Below, in pieces: positions 24,401 through 35,219 of a stretch of 64,000 bases of DNA. The number at the start of each line of letters is the position of its first letter. Position 1 is the stretch's first letter. Source of the stretch: Chlorocebus sabaeus (taxonomy: Eukaryota > Chordata > Mammalia > Primates > Cercopithecidae); contig NW_027328081.1 in NCBI RefSeq assembly GCF_047675955.1, positions 496,001 to 560,000 of the forward strand. Reading direction: 5' to 3'. The notes below the pieces were generated by a model. That model ran no database searches. It was given only the letters and a program-made list of their open reading frames with translations, and was not told where the DNA came from. The translations under genes and the position numbers were made by a program.

Positions 24401-25249
24401 CAGTTTTGAACGGAAGATATTTCCTTTTTCACCATAGCCCTCTATGGGCTTCCAAATATCCCTTTGCCAATTCCACAAGAACAGCCTTAGCGAAAGTCAT
24501 CTTGAAGGGAAAGATGTAACTCTGTGAGATGAATTAACAGAACACAGAGCAGTTTCTCAGAAAGCCTCTTTCCAGTTTTGAACGGAAGATATTTCCTTTT
24601 TCACCATAGCCCTCTATGGGCTTCCAAATAAACCTTTGCCAATTCCACAAGAACAGCCTTAGCGAAAGGCTACTTGAAGGGAAACATGTAACTTTGTGAG
24701 ATGAATTAACAGAACACAGAGCAGTTTCTCAGAAAGCTTCTTTCCAGTTTTGAACGGAAGATATTTCCTTTTTCACCATAGCCCTCTATGGGCTTCCAAA
24801 TATCCCTTTGCCAATTCCACAAGAACAGCCTTAGCGAAAGGCTTCTTGAAGGGAAAGATGTAACTCTGTGAGATGAATTAACAGAACACGGAGCAGTTTC
24901 TCAGAAAGCTTCTTTCCAGTTTTGAACGGAAGATATTTCCTTTTTCACCGTCGTCCTCTATGGGCTTCCAAATATCCCTTTGCCAATTCCACAAGAACAG
25001 CCTTAGCGAAAGGCTTCTTGAAGGGAAAGACGTAACTCTGTGAGATGAATTAACAGAACACAGAGCAGTTTCTCAGAAAGCTTCTTTCCAGTTTTGAACG
25101 GAAGATATTTCCTTTTTCACCATAGCCCTCTATGGGCCTCCAAATATCCCTTTGTCAATTCCACAAGAACAGCCTTAGCGAAAGGCTTCTTCAAGGGAAA
25201 GATGTAACTCTGTGAGATGAATTAACAGAACACAGAGCAGTTTCTCAGA
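21468..25249 (-). repeat. 22-monomer unit, copy 2 (3,782 bp)
   Basis: This direct tandem copy has fixed offsets at AATTTATTTCG (21,663) and TTGTCAATT (25,153). The first monomer is a junction: it starts AAGCTTGTTTCC and then continues with CTTCCCAAT and GAAAGACTTC, the tail type that precedes AATTTATTTCG. Differences from copy 1 are few, such as CAGTAAGATT, GACTTCTATGG near 23,062 and CGTCGTCC near 24,950. Confidence 0.9.
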
Positions 25250-25593
25250 AAGCTTCTTTCCAGTTTTGAACGGAAGATATTTCCTTTTTCACCATAGCCC
25301 TCTATGGGCCTCCAAATATCCCTTTGCCAATTCCACAAGAACAGCCTTAGCGAAAGGCTTCTTGAAGGGAAAGATGTAACTCTGTGAGATGAATTAACAG
25401 AACACAGAGCAGTTTCTCAGAAAGCTTCTTTCCAGTTTTGAACGGAAGATAATTCCTTTTTCACCATAGCCCTCTATGGGCTTCCAAATATCCCTTTGCC
25501 AATTCCAGAAGAACAGCCTTAGCGAAAGGCTTCTTGAAGGGAAAGATGTAACTCTGTGAGATGAATTGATAGAACACAGAGCAGTTTTTCAGA
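25250..25593 (-). repeat. Two monomers leading out of the 22-mer
   Basis: The first has GGGCCTCC with TTGCC. The second has GATAATTCC, CCAGAAGAAC, TTGATAG and TTTTTCAG. The pair GGGCCTCC then GATAATTCC recurs at 34,016-34,359, 36,423-36,766, 54,639-54,982 and 57,046-57,389. Confidence 0.8.
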
Positions 25594-27141
25594 AAGCTTC
25601 TTTCCAGTTTTGAACGGAAGATATTTCCTTTTTCACCATAGCCCTCTATGGGCTTCCAAATATCCCTTTGCCAATTCCACAAGAACAGCCTTAGCGAAAG
25701 GTTTCTTGAAGGGAAAGATGTATCTCTGTGAGATGAATTTAGAGAACACAGAGCAGTTTCTCAGAAAGCTTCTTTCCAGTTTTGAACGGAAGATATTTCC
25801 TTTTTCACCATAGCCCTCTATGGGCTTCCAAATATCCCGTTGCCAATTCCACAAGAACAGCCTTAGCGAAAGGCTTCTTGAAGGGAAAGATGTAACTCTG
25901 TGAGATGAATTAACAGAAAACAGAGCAGTTTCTCAGAAAGCTTCTTTCCAGTTTTGAACGGAAGATTTTTCCTTTTTCACCGTAGCCCTGTATGGGCTTC
26001 CAAATATCCTTTTGCCAATTCCACAAGAACAGCCTTAGCGAAAGGCTTCTTGAAGGGAAAGATGTAACTCTGTGAGATGAATTAAGAGAACACAGAGCAG
26101 TTTCTCAGAAAGCTTGTTTCCAGTTTTGAATGGAAGATATTTCCTTTTTCACCATAGCCCTCTATGGGCTTCCAAATATCCCTTTGCCAATTCCCCAAGA
26201 ACAGCCTTAGCGAAAGGCTTCTGGAAGGGAAAGATGTAACTCTGTGAGATGAATTAACAGAACACAGAGCAGTTTCTCAGAAAGCTTCTTTCCAGTTTTG
26301 AGCGGAAGATATTTCCTTTTTCACCATAGCCCTCTATGGGCTTCCAAATATCCCTTTGCCAATTCCACAAGAACAGCCTTATCGAAAGGCTTCTTGAAGG
26401 GAAAGATGTAACTCTGTGAGATGAATTAACAGAACAGAGAGCAGTTTCTCAGAAAGTTTCTTTCCAGTTTTGAACGGAAGATATTTCCTTTTTCACCATA
26501 GCCCTCTATGGGCTTCCAAATATTACTTTGCCAATTCCACAAGAACAGCGTTAGCGAAAGGCATCTTGAAGGGAAAGATGTAACTCTGTGAGATGAATTA
26601 ACAGAACACAGAGCAGTTTCTCAGAAAGCTGCTTTCGAGTTTTGAACGGAAGATATTTCCTTTTTCACCATAGCCCTCTATGGGCTTCCAAATATCCCTT
26701 TGCCAATTCCACAAGAACAGCCTTAGCGAAAGGCTTCTTGAAGGGAAAGATGTAACTCTGTGAGATGAATTAACAGAACACAGAGCAGTTTCTCAGAAAG
26801 CTTCTTTCCAGTTTTGAACGGAAGATATTTCCTTTTTCACCATAGCCCTCTATGGGCTTCCAAATATCCCTTTGCCAATTCCACAAGAACAGCCTTAGCA
26901 AAAGGCTTCTTGAAGGGAAAGATGTAACTCTGTGAGATGAATTAACAGAACACAGAGCAGTTTCTCAGAAAGCTTCTTTCCAGTTTTGAACGCAAGATAT
27001 TTCCTTTTTCACCATAGCCTTCTATGGGCTTCCAAATTTACCTTTGCCAATTCCACAAGAACAGCCTTAGCGAAAGGCTTCTTGAAGGGAAAGATGTAAC
27101 TCTGTGAGATGAATTGACAGAACACAGAGCAGTTTCTCAGA
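25594..27141 (-). repeat. 9-monomer unit, copy 1 (1,548 bp)
   Basis: The order is GTTTCTTG with TATCTCTG and TTTAGAG (25,594), a CCCGTTG monomer ending AAAACAG, CCCTGTATGG (25,938, with a private GATTTTTCC), GAATGG (26,110), GAGCGG/TTATCG (26,282), ATTACTTTG (26,454), AAGCTGC with CTTTCGAG, plain with GCAAAAGG, and CGCAAG with AATTTACC (26,970). There are no net indels, so the period is exactly 9 x 172. Confidence 0.87.
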
Positions 27142-28345
27142 AAGCTTCTTTCCAGTTTTGAACGGAAGATATTTCCTTTTTCACCATAGCCCTCTATGGG
27201 CTTCCAAATATCCCTTTGCCAATTCCACAAGAACAGCCTTAGCGAAAGGTTTCTTGAAGGGAAAGATGTATCTCTGTGAGATGAATTTAGAGAACACAGA
27301 GCAGTTTCTCAGAAAGCTTCTTTCCAATTTTGAACGGAAGATATTTCCTTTTTCACCATAGCCCTCTATGGGCTTCCAAATATCCCTTTGCCAATTCCAC
27401 AAGAACAGCCTTAGCGAAAGGCTTCTTGAAGGGAAAGATGTAACTCTGTGAGATGAATTAACAGAAAACAGAGCAGTTTCTCAGAAAGCTTCTTTCCAGT
27501 TTTGAACGGAAGATATTTCCTTTTTCACCATAGCCCTGTATGGGCTTCCAAATATCCTTTTGCCAATTCCACAAGAACAGCCTTAGCGAAAGGCTTCTTG
27601 AAGGGAAAGATGTAACTCTGTGAGATGAATTAAGAGAACACAGAGCAGTTTCTCAGAAAGCTTCTTTCCAGTTTTGAATGGAAGATATTTCCTTTTTCAC
27701 CATAGCCCTCTATGGGCTTCCAAATATCCCTTTGCCAATTCCCCAAGAACAGCCTTAGCGAAAGGCTTCTGGAAGGGAAAGATGTAACTCTGTGAGATGA
27801 ATTAACAGAACACAGAGCAGTTTCTCAGAAAGCTTCTTTCCAGTTTTGAGCGGAAGATATTTCCTTTTTCACCATAGCCCTCTATGGGCTTCCAAATATC
27901 CCTTTGCCAATTCCACAAGAACAGCCTTATCGAAAGGCTTCTTGAAGGGAAAGATGTAACTCTGTGAGATGAATTAACAGAACAGAGAGCAGTTTCTCAG
28001 AAAGTTTCTTTCCAGTTTTGAACGGAAGATATTTCCTTTTTCACCATAGCCCTCTATGGGCTTCCAAATATTACTTTGCCAATTCCACAAGAACAGCGTT
28101 AGCGAAAGGCATCTTGAAGGGAAAGATGTAACTCTCTGAGATGAATTAACAGAACACAGAGCAGTTTCTCAGAAAGCTGCTTTCCAGTTTTGAACGGAAG
28201 ATATTTCCTTTTTCACCATAGCCCTCTATGGGCTTCCAAATATCCCTTTGCCAATTCCACAAGAACAGCCTTAGCGAAAGGCTTCTTGAAGGGAAAGATG
28301 TAACTCTGTGAGATGAATTAACAGAACACAGAGCAGTTTCTCAGA
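27142..28345 (-). repeat. 9-monomer unit, copy 2, first seven monomers
   Basis: It repeats copy 1 at plus 1,548 bp through the AAGCTGC monomer (28,174). It then switches to the later block-B member with CCCCAAG and AAAGAAAAGACG, skipping the GCAAAAGG and CGCAAG monomers. This marks a deletion or unequal exchange near 28,346. Confidence 0.83.
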
Positions 28346-29377
28346 AAGCTTCTTTCCAGTTTTGAACGGAAGATATTTCCTTTTTCACCATAGCCCTCTA
28401 TGGGCTTCCAAATATCCCTTTGCCAATTCCCCAAGAACAGCCTTAGCGAAAGGCTTCTTGAAAGAAAAGACGTAACTCTGTGAGATGAATTAACAGAACA
28501 CAGAGCAGTTTCTCAGAAAGCTTCTTTCCAGTTTTGAACGGAAGATATTTCCTTTTTCACCTTAGCCCTCTATGGGCTTCCAAATATCCCTTTGCCAATT
28601 CCACAAGAACAGCCTTAGCAAAAGATTTCTTCAAGGGAAAGATGTAAGTCTGTGAGATGAATTAACAGAACAAAGAGCAGTTTATCAGAAAGCTTCTTTC
28701 CAGTTTTGAACGGAAGATATTTCCTTTTTCACCATAGCCCTCTATGGGCTTCCAAATATCCCTTTGCCAATTTCACAAGAACAGCCTTAGCGAAAGACTT
28801 CTTGAAGGGAAAGATGTAACTCTGTGAGATGAATTAACAGAACACAAAGCAGTTTCTCAGAAAGCTTCTTTCCAGTTTTGAACGGAAGATATTTCCTTTT
28901 TCACCATAGCCCTCTATGGGCTTCCAAATATTACTTTGCCAATTCCACAAGAACAGACTTAGCGAAAGGCATCTTGAAGGGAAAGATGTAACTCTGTGAG
29001 ATGAATTAACAGAACACAGAGCAGTTTCTCAGAAAGCTTCTTTCCAGTTTTGAACGGAAGATATTTCCTTTTTCACCATAGCCCTCTATGGGCTTCCAAA
29101 TATCCCTTTGCCAATTCCACAAGAACAGCCTTAGCGAAAGGCTTCTTGAAGGGAAAGATGTAACTCTGTGAGATGAATTAACAGAACACAGAGCAGTTTC
29201 TCAGAAAGCTTCTTTCCAGTTTTGAAGGGAAGATATTTCCTTTTTCACCATAGCCCTCTATGGGCTTCCAAATATCCCTTTGCCAATTCCACAAGAACAG
29301 CCTTAGCGAAAGGCTTCTTGAAGGGAAAGATGTAACACTGTGAGATGAATTAACAGAACACAGAGCAGTTTCTCAGA
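28346..29377 (-). repeat. Block B tail
   Basis: Six monomers: AAAGAAAAGACG (28,346), ACCTTAGCC with GCAAAAGATTTC (28,518), TTTATCAG with ATTTCAC (28,690), ATTACTTTG with CAGACTT (28,862), plain (29,034) and GAAGGG (29,206). The same order stands at 37,627-38,486, 44,502-45,533 and 58,938-59,969. The GAAGGG monomer is followed directly by A2, so the A8 and A1 members seen at other B-to-A joins are missing. Confidence 0.82.
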
Positions 29378-30233
29378 AAGCTTCTTTCCAGTTTTGAACG
29401 GAAGATATTTCCTTTTTCACCATAGCCCTCTATGGGCTTCCAAATATACCTTTGCCAATTCCACATGAACAGCCTTAGCGAAAGGCTTCTTGAAGGGAAA
29501 GGTGTAACTCTGTGAGATGAATTAACAGAACACAGAGCAGTTTCTCAGAAAGCCTCTTTCCAGTTTTGAACGGAAGATATTTCCTTTTTCACCGTAGCCC
29601 TCTATGGGCTTCCAAATATTCCTTTGCCAATTCCACAAGAACAGCCTTAGCGAAAGGCTTCTTGAAGGGAAATATGTAACTCTGTGAGATGAATTAACAG
29701 AACACAGAGCAGTTTCTCAGAAAGCTTCTTTCCAGTTTGAACGGAAGATATTTCCTTTTTCACCATAGCCCTCTATGGGCTTCCAAATATTCCTTTGCCA
29801 ATTCCCCAAAAACAGCCTTAGCGAAAGGCTTCTTGATAGGAAAGACGTAACTCCGTGAGATGAATTAACAGAACAGAGCAGTTTCTCAGAAAGCTTCTTT
29901 CCAGTTTTGAACGGAAGATATTTCCTTTTTCACCATAGCCCTCTAGGGGTTCCAAATATCCCTTTGCCAATTCCACAAGAACAGCCTTAGCGAAAGGCAT
30001 CTTGAAGGGAAAGATGTAACTCTGTGAGATGAATTAACAGAACACAGAGCAGTTTCTCAGAAAGCTTCTTTCCAGTTTTGAACGGAAGATATTTCCTTTT
30101 TCACCATAGCCCTCTATGGGCTTCTAAATATCCCTTTTCCAATTCCACAAGAACAGCCTTAGCGAAAGGCTTCTGGAAGAGAAAGATGTAACTCTGTGAG
30201 ATGAATTAACAGAACACAGAGCAGTTTCTCAGA
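29378..30233 (-). repeat. Block A fragment, A2-A6
   Basis: Starts are 29,378 (A2), 29,550 (A3), 29,722 (A4, 169 bp), 29,891 (A5, CTAGGGGTTCC) and 30,062 (A6, TTCTAAAT). The A4 member carries an extra 2-bp loss (GAACAGAGCAG in place of GAACACAGAGCAG). That loss is shared only with the copies at 42,270, 46,050 and 47,422, so these A blocks form a subfamily. Confidence 0.85.
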
Positions 30234-31437
30234 AAGCTTCTTTCCAGTATTGAACGGAAGATATTTCCTTTTTCACCATAGCCCTCTATGGGCTTCCAAA
30301 TATTAGTTTGCCAATTCCACAAGAACAGCCTTAGCGAAAGGCATCTTGAAGGGAAAGATGTAACTCTGTGAGATGAATTAACAGAACACAGAGCAGTTTC
30401 TCAGAAAGCTGCTTTCCAGTTTTGAACGGAAGATATTTCCTTTTTCACCATAGCCCTCTATGGGCTTCCAAATATCCCTTTGCCTATTCCACAAAAACAG
30501 CCTTAGCGAAAGGCTTCTGGAAGGGAAAGATGTAACTCTGTGAGATGAATTAACAGAACACAGAGCAGTTTCTCAGAAAGCTTCTTTCCAGTTTTGAGCG
30601 GAAGATATTTCCTTTTTCACCATAGCCCTCTATGGGCTTCCAAATATCCCTTTGCCAATTCCACAAGAACAGCCTTATCGAAAGGCTTCTTGAAGGGAAA
30701 GATGTAACTCTGTGAGATGAATTAACAGAACAGAGAGCAGTTTCTCAGAAAGTTTCTTTCCAGTTTTGAACGGAAGATATTTCCTTTTTCACCATAGCCC
30801 TCTATGGGCTTCCAAATATTACTTTGCCAATTCCACAAGAACAGCGTTAGCGAAAGGCATCTTGAAGGGAAAGATGTAACTCTGTGAGATGAATTAACAG
30901 AACACAGAGCAGTTTCTCAGAAAGCTGCTTTCCAGTTTTGAACGGAAGATATTTCCTTTTTCACCATAGCCCTCTATGGGCTTCCAAATATCCCTTTGCC
31001 AATTCCACAAGAACAGCCTTAGCGAAAGGCTTCTTGAAGGGAAAGATGTAACTCTGTGAGATGAATTAACAGAACACAGAGCAGTTTCTCAGAAAGCTTC
31101 TTTCCAGTTTTGAACGGAAGATATTTCCTTTTTCACCATAGCCCTCTATGGGCTTCCAAATATCCCTTTGCCAATTCCACAAGAACAGCCTTAGCGAAAG
31201 GCTTCTTGAAGGGAAAGATGTAACTCTGTGAGATGAATTAACAGAACACAGAGCAGTTTCTCAGAAAGCTTCTTTCCAGTTTTGAACGCAAGATATTTCC
31301 TTTTTCACCATAGCCTTCTATGGGCTTCCAAATTTACCTTTGCCAATTCCACAAGAACAGCCTTAGCGAAAGGCTTCTTGAAGGGAAAGATGTAACTCTG
31401 TGAGATGAATTAACAGAACACAGAGCAGTTTCTCAGA
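30234..31437 (-). repeat. Block C/B mixture
   Basis: Seven monomers: ATTAGTTTG with a private CCAGTATTG (30,234), AAGCTGC with CCTATTCC and CTTCTGG (30,406), GAGCGG/TTATCG (30,578), ATTACTTTG with AGCGTTAGCG (30,750), AAGCTGC (30,922), plain (31,094) and CGCAAG with AATTTACC (31,266). The CCTATTCC change links it to 49,652 and 62,720. Confidence 0.8.
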
Positions 31438-32124
31438 AAGCTTCTTTCCAGTTCTGAACGGAAGATATTCCCTTTTTCACCATTGCCCTCTATGGGCTTC
31501 CAAATATCCCTTTGCCAATTCCACAAGAACAGCCTTAGCGAAACGCTTCTTGAAGGGAAATATGTAACTCTGTGATATGAATTAACAGAACACAGAGCAG
31601 TTTCTCAGAAAGCTTCTTTCCAGTTTTGAACGGAAGATATTTCCTTTTTCACCATAGCCCTCTATGGGCTTCCAAATATACCTTTGCCAATTCCACATGA
31701 ACAGCCTTAGCGAAAGGCTTCTTGAAGGGAAAGGTGTAACTCTGTGAGATGAATTAACAGAACACAGAGCAGTTTCTCAGAAAGCCTCTTTCCAGTTTTG
31801 AACGGAAGATATTTCCTTTTTCACCGTAGCCCTCTATGGGCTTCCAAATATCCCTTTGCCAATTCCACAAGAACAGCCTTAGCGAAAGGCTTCTTGAAGG
31901 GAAATATGTAACTCTGTGAGATGAATTAACAGAACACAGAGCAGTTTCTCAGAAAGCTTCTTTCCAGTTTGAACGGAAGTTATTTCCTTTTTCACCATAG
32001 CCCTCTATGGGCTTCCAAATATTCCTTTGCCAATTCCCCAAAAACAGCCTTAGCGAAAGGCTTCTTGATAGGAAAGACGTAACTCTGTGAGATGAATTAA
32101 CAGAACACAGAGCAGTTTCTCAGA
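31438..32124 (-). repeat. Block A fragment, A1-A4
   Basis: Starts are 31,438 (A1 with CCAGTTCTG and GTGATATG), 31,610 (A2), 31,782 (A3) and 31,954 (A4, 1 bp short, with GGAAGTTATT). The order breaks after A4 and runs into block D. Confidence 0.83.
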
Positions 32125-32812
32125 AAGCTTCTTTCCAGTTTTGAACGGAAGATATTTCCTTTTTCACCATAGCCCTCTATGGGTTTCCAAATATCCCTTT
32201 GCCAATTCCACAAGAACAGCCTTAGCGAAAGGCTTCTTGAAGGGAAGGATGTAACTCTGTGAGATGAATTAACAGAACATAGAAAAATTTCTCAGAAAAC
32301 TTCTTTCCATTTTTGAACGGAAGATATTTCCTTTTTCACCATAGCCCTCTATGGGCTTCCAAACATCCCATTGCCAATTCCACAAGAACAGCCTTAGCGA
32401 AAGGCTTCTTGAATGGAAAGATGTAACTCTGTGAGATGAATTACCAGAACACAGAGCAGTTTCTCAGAAAGCTGCTTTCCAGTTTTGAACGGAAGATATT
32501 TCCTTTTTCACCATAGCCATCTATGGGCTTCCAAATATCCCTTTGCCAATTCCACAAGAACAGCCTTAGCGAAAGGCTTCTTGAAGGGAAAGATGTAACT
32601 CTGTGAGATGAATTAACAGAACACAGAGCAGTTTCTCAGAAAGCTTCTTTCCAGTTTTGAACGGAAGATATTTCCTTTTTCACCATAGCCCTCTATGGGC
32701 TTCCAAATATCCCTTTGCCAATTCCACAAGAACAGCCTTAGCGAAAGGTTTCTTGAAGGGAAAGATGTAACTCTGTGAGATGAATTAACAGAACACAGAG
32801 CAGTTTCTCAGA
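32125..32812 (-). repeat. Block D head, copy 1
   Basis: Four monomers with rare changes: GGGTTTCC with GGAAGGATG and AGAAAAATTTC (32,125), CCATTTTTG with CATCCCATTG and TGAATGGAAAG (32,297), AAGCTGC with AGCCATCTATGG (32,469), and a plain monomer with GTTTCTTG (32,641). The same four stand at 51,716-52,403, about 19.6 kb to the right, and nowhere else in the window. Confidence 0.85.
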
Positions 32813-35219
32813 AAGCTTCTTTCCAGTTTTGAACGGAAGATATTTCCTTTTTCACCATAGCCCTCTATGGGCTTCCAAATATCCCTTTGCCAATTCCACA
32901 AGAACAGCCTTAGCGAAAGGCCTCCTGAAGGGAAAGATGTAACTCTGTGAGATGAATTAACAGAACACAGAGCAGTTTCTCAGAAAGCTTCTTTCCAGTT
33001 TTGAACGGAAGATATTTCCTTTTTCACCATAGCCCTCTATGGGCTTCCAAATATCCCTTTGCCAATTCCACAAGAACAGCCTTAGCGAAAGGCTTCTTGA
33101 AGGGAAAGATGTAAATCTGTGAGATGAATTAACAGAACACAGAGCAGTTTCTCAGAAAGCTTCTTTCCAGTTTTGAACGGAAGATATTTCCTTTTTCACC
33201 ATAGCCCTCTATGGGCTTCCAAATATCCCTTTGCCAATTCCACATGAACAGCCTTAGCGAAAGGCTTCTTGAAGGGAAAGGTGTAACTCTGTGAGATGAA
33301 TTAACAGAACACAGAGCAGTTTCTCAGAAAGCCTCTTTCCAGTTTTGAACGGAAGATATTTCCTTTTTCACCGTAGCCCTCTATGGGCTTCCAAATATCC
33401 CTTTGCCAATTCCACAAGAACAGCCTTAGCGAAAGGCTTCTTAAAGGGAAAGATGTAACTCTGTGAGATGAATTAACAGAACACAGAGCAGTTTCTCAGA
33501 AAGCTTCTTTCCAGTTTGAACGGAAGATATTTCCTTTTTCACCATAGCCCTCTATGGGCTTCCAAATATCCCTTTGCCAATTCCACAAGAACAGCCTTAG
33601 CGAAAGGCTTCTTGATAGGAAAGACGTAACTCTGTGAGATGAATTAACAGAACACAGAGCAGTTTCTCAGAAAGCTTCTTTCCAGTTTTGAACGGAAGAT
33701 ATTTCCTTTTTCACCATAGCCCTCTATGGGCTTCCAAATATCCCTTTGCCAATTCCACAAGAACAGCCTTAGCGAAAGTCATCTTGAAGGGAAAGATGTA
33801 ACTCTGTGAGATGAATTAACAGAACACAGAGCAGTTTCTCAGAAAGCTTCTTTCCAGTTTTGAAAGGAAGATATTTCCTTTTTCACCATAGCCCTCTATG
33901 GGCCTCCAAATATCCCTTTGTCAATTCCACAAGAACAGCCTTAGCGAAAGGCTTCTTCAAGGGAAAGATGTAACTCTGTGAGATGAATTAACAGAACACA
34001 GAGCAGTTTCTCAGAAAGCTTCTTTCCAGTTTTGAACGGAAGATATTTCCTTTTTCACCATAGCCCTCTATGGGCCTCCAAATATCCCTTTGCCAATTCC
34101 ACAAGAACAGCCTTAGCGAAAGGCTTCTTGAAGGGAAAGATGTAACTCTGTGAGATGAATTAACAGAACACAGAGCAGTTTCTCAGAAAGCTTCTTTCCA
34201 GTTTTGAACGGAAGATAATTCCTTTTTCACCATAGAACTCTATGGGCTTCCAAATATCCCTTTGCCAATTCCACAAGAACAGCCTTAGCGAAAGGCTTCT
34301 TGAAGGGAAAGATGTAACTCTGTGAGATGAATTGACAGAACACAGAGCAGTTTCTCAGAAAGCTTCTTTCCAGTTTTGAACGGAAGATATTTCCTTTTTC
34401 ACCATAGCCCTCTATGGGCTTCCAAATATCCCTTTGCCAATTCCACAAGAACAGCCTTATCGAAAGGCTTCTTGAAGGGAAAGATGTAACTCTGTGAGAT
34501 GAATTAACAGAACAGAGAGCAGTTTCTCAGAAAGTTTCTTTCCAGTTTTGAACGGAAGATATTTCCTTTTTCACCATAGCCCTCTATGGGCTTCCAAATA
34601 TTACTTTGCCAATTCCACAAGAACAGCGTTAGCGAAAGGCATCTTGAAGGGAAAGATGTAACTCTGTGAGATGAATTAACAGAACACAGAGCAGTTTCTC
34701 AGAAAGCTGCTTTCCAGTTTTGAACGGAAGATATTTCCTTTTTCACCATAGCCCTCTATGGGCTTCCAAATATCCCTTTGCCAATTCCACAAGAACAGCC
34801 TTAGCGAAAGGCTTCTTGAAGGGAAAGATGTAACTCTGTGAGATGAATTAACAGAACACAGAGCAGTTTCTCAGAAAGCTTCTTTCCAGTTTTGAACGGA
34901 AGATATTTCCTTTTTCACCATAGCCCTCTATGGGCTTCCAAATATCCCTTTGCCAATTCCACAGGAACAGCCTTAGCAAAAGGCTTCTTGAAGGGAAAGA
35001 TGTAACTCTGTGAGATGAATTAACAGAACACAGAGCAGTTTCTCAGAAAGCTTCTTTCCAGTTTTGAACGCAAGATATTTCCTTTTTCACCATAGCCTTC
35101 TATGGGCTTCCAAATTTACCTTTGCCAATTCCACAAGAACAGCCTTAGCGAAAGGCTTCTTGAAGGGAAAGATGTAACTCTGTGAGATGAATTAACAGAA
35201 CACAGAGCAGTTTCTCAGA
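32813..35219 (-). repeat. 14-monomer unit I, copy 1 (2,407 bp)
   Basis: The order is CCTCCTG (32,813), AAATCTG, CACATGAAC with GGTGTAAC, ACCGTAGCC with CTTAAAGG, the 1-bp-short monomer (33,501), GTCATCTTG, TGAAAGG with GGGCCTCC (33,844), GGGCCTCC, GATAATTCC with AGAACTC (34,188), TTATCG, ATTACTTTG, AAGCTGC, CACAGGAAC with GCAAAAGG (34,876) and CGCAAG with AATTTACC (35,048). Private changes such as AGAACTC and CACAGGAAC recur at plus 2,407. Confidence 0.92.
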
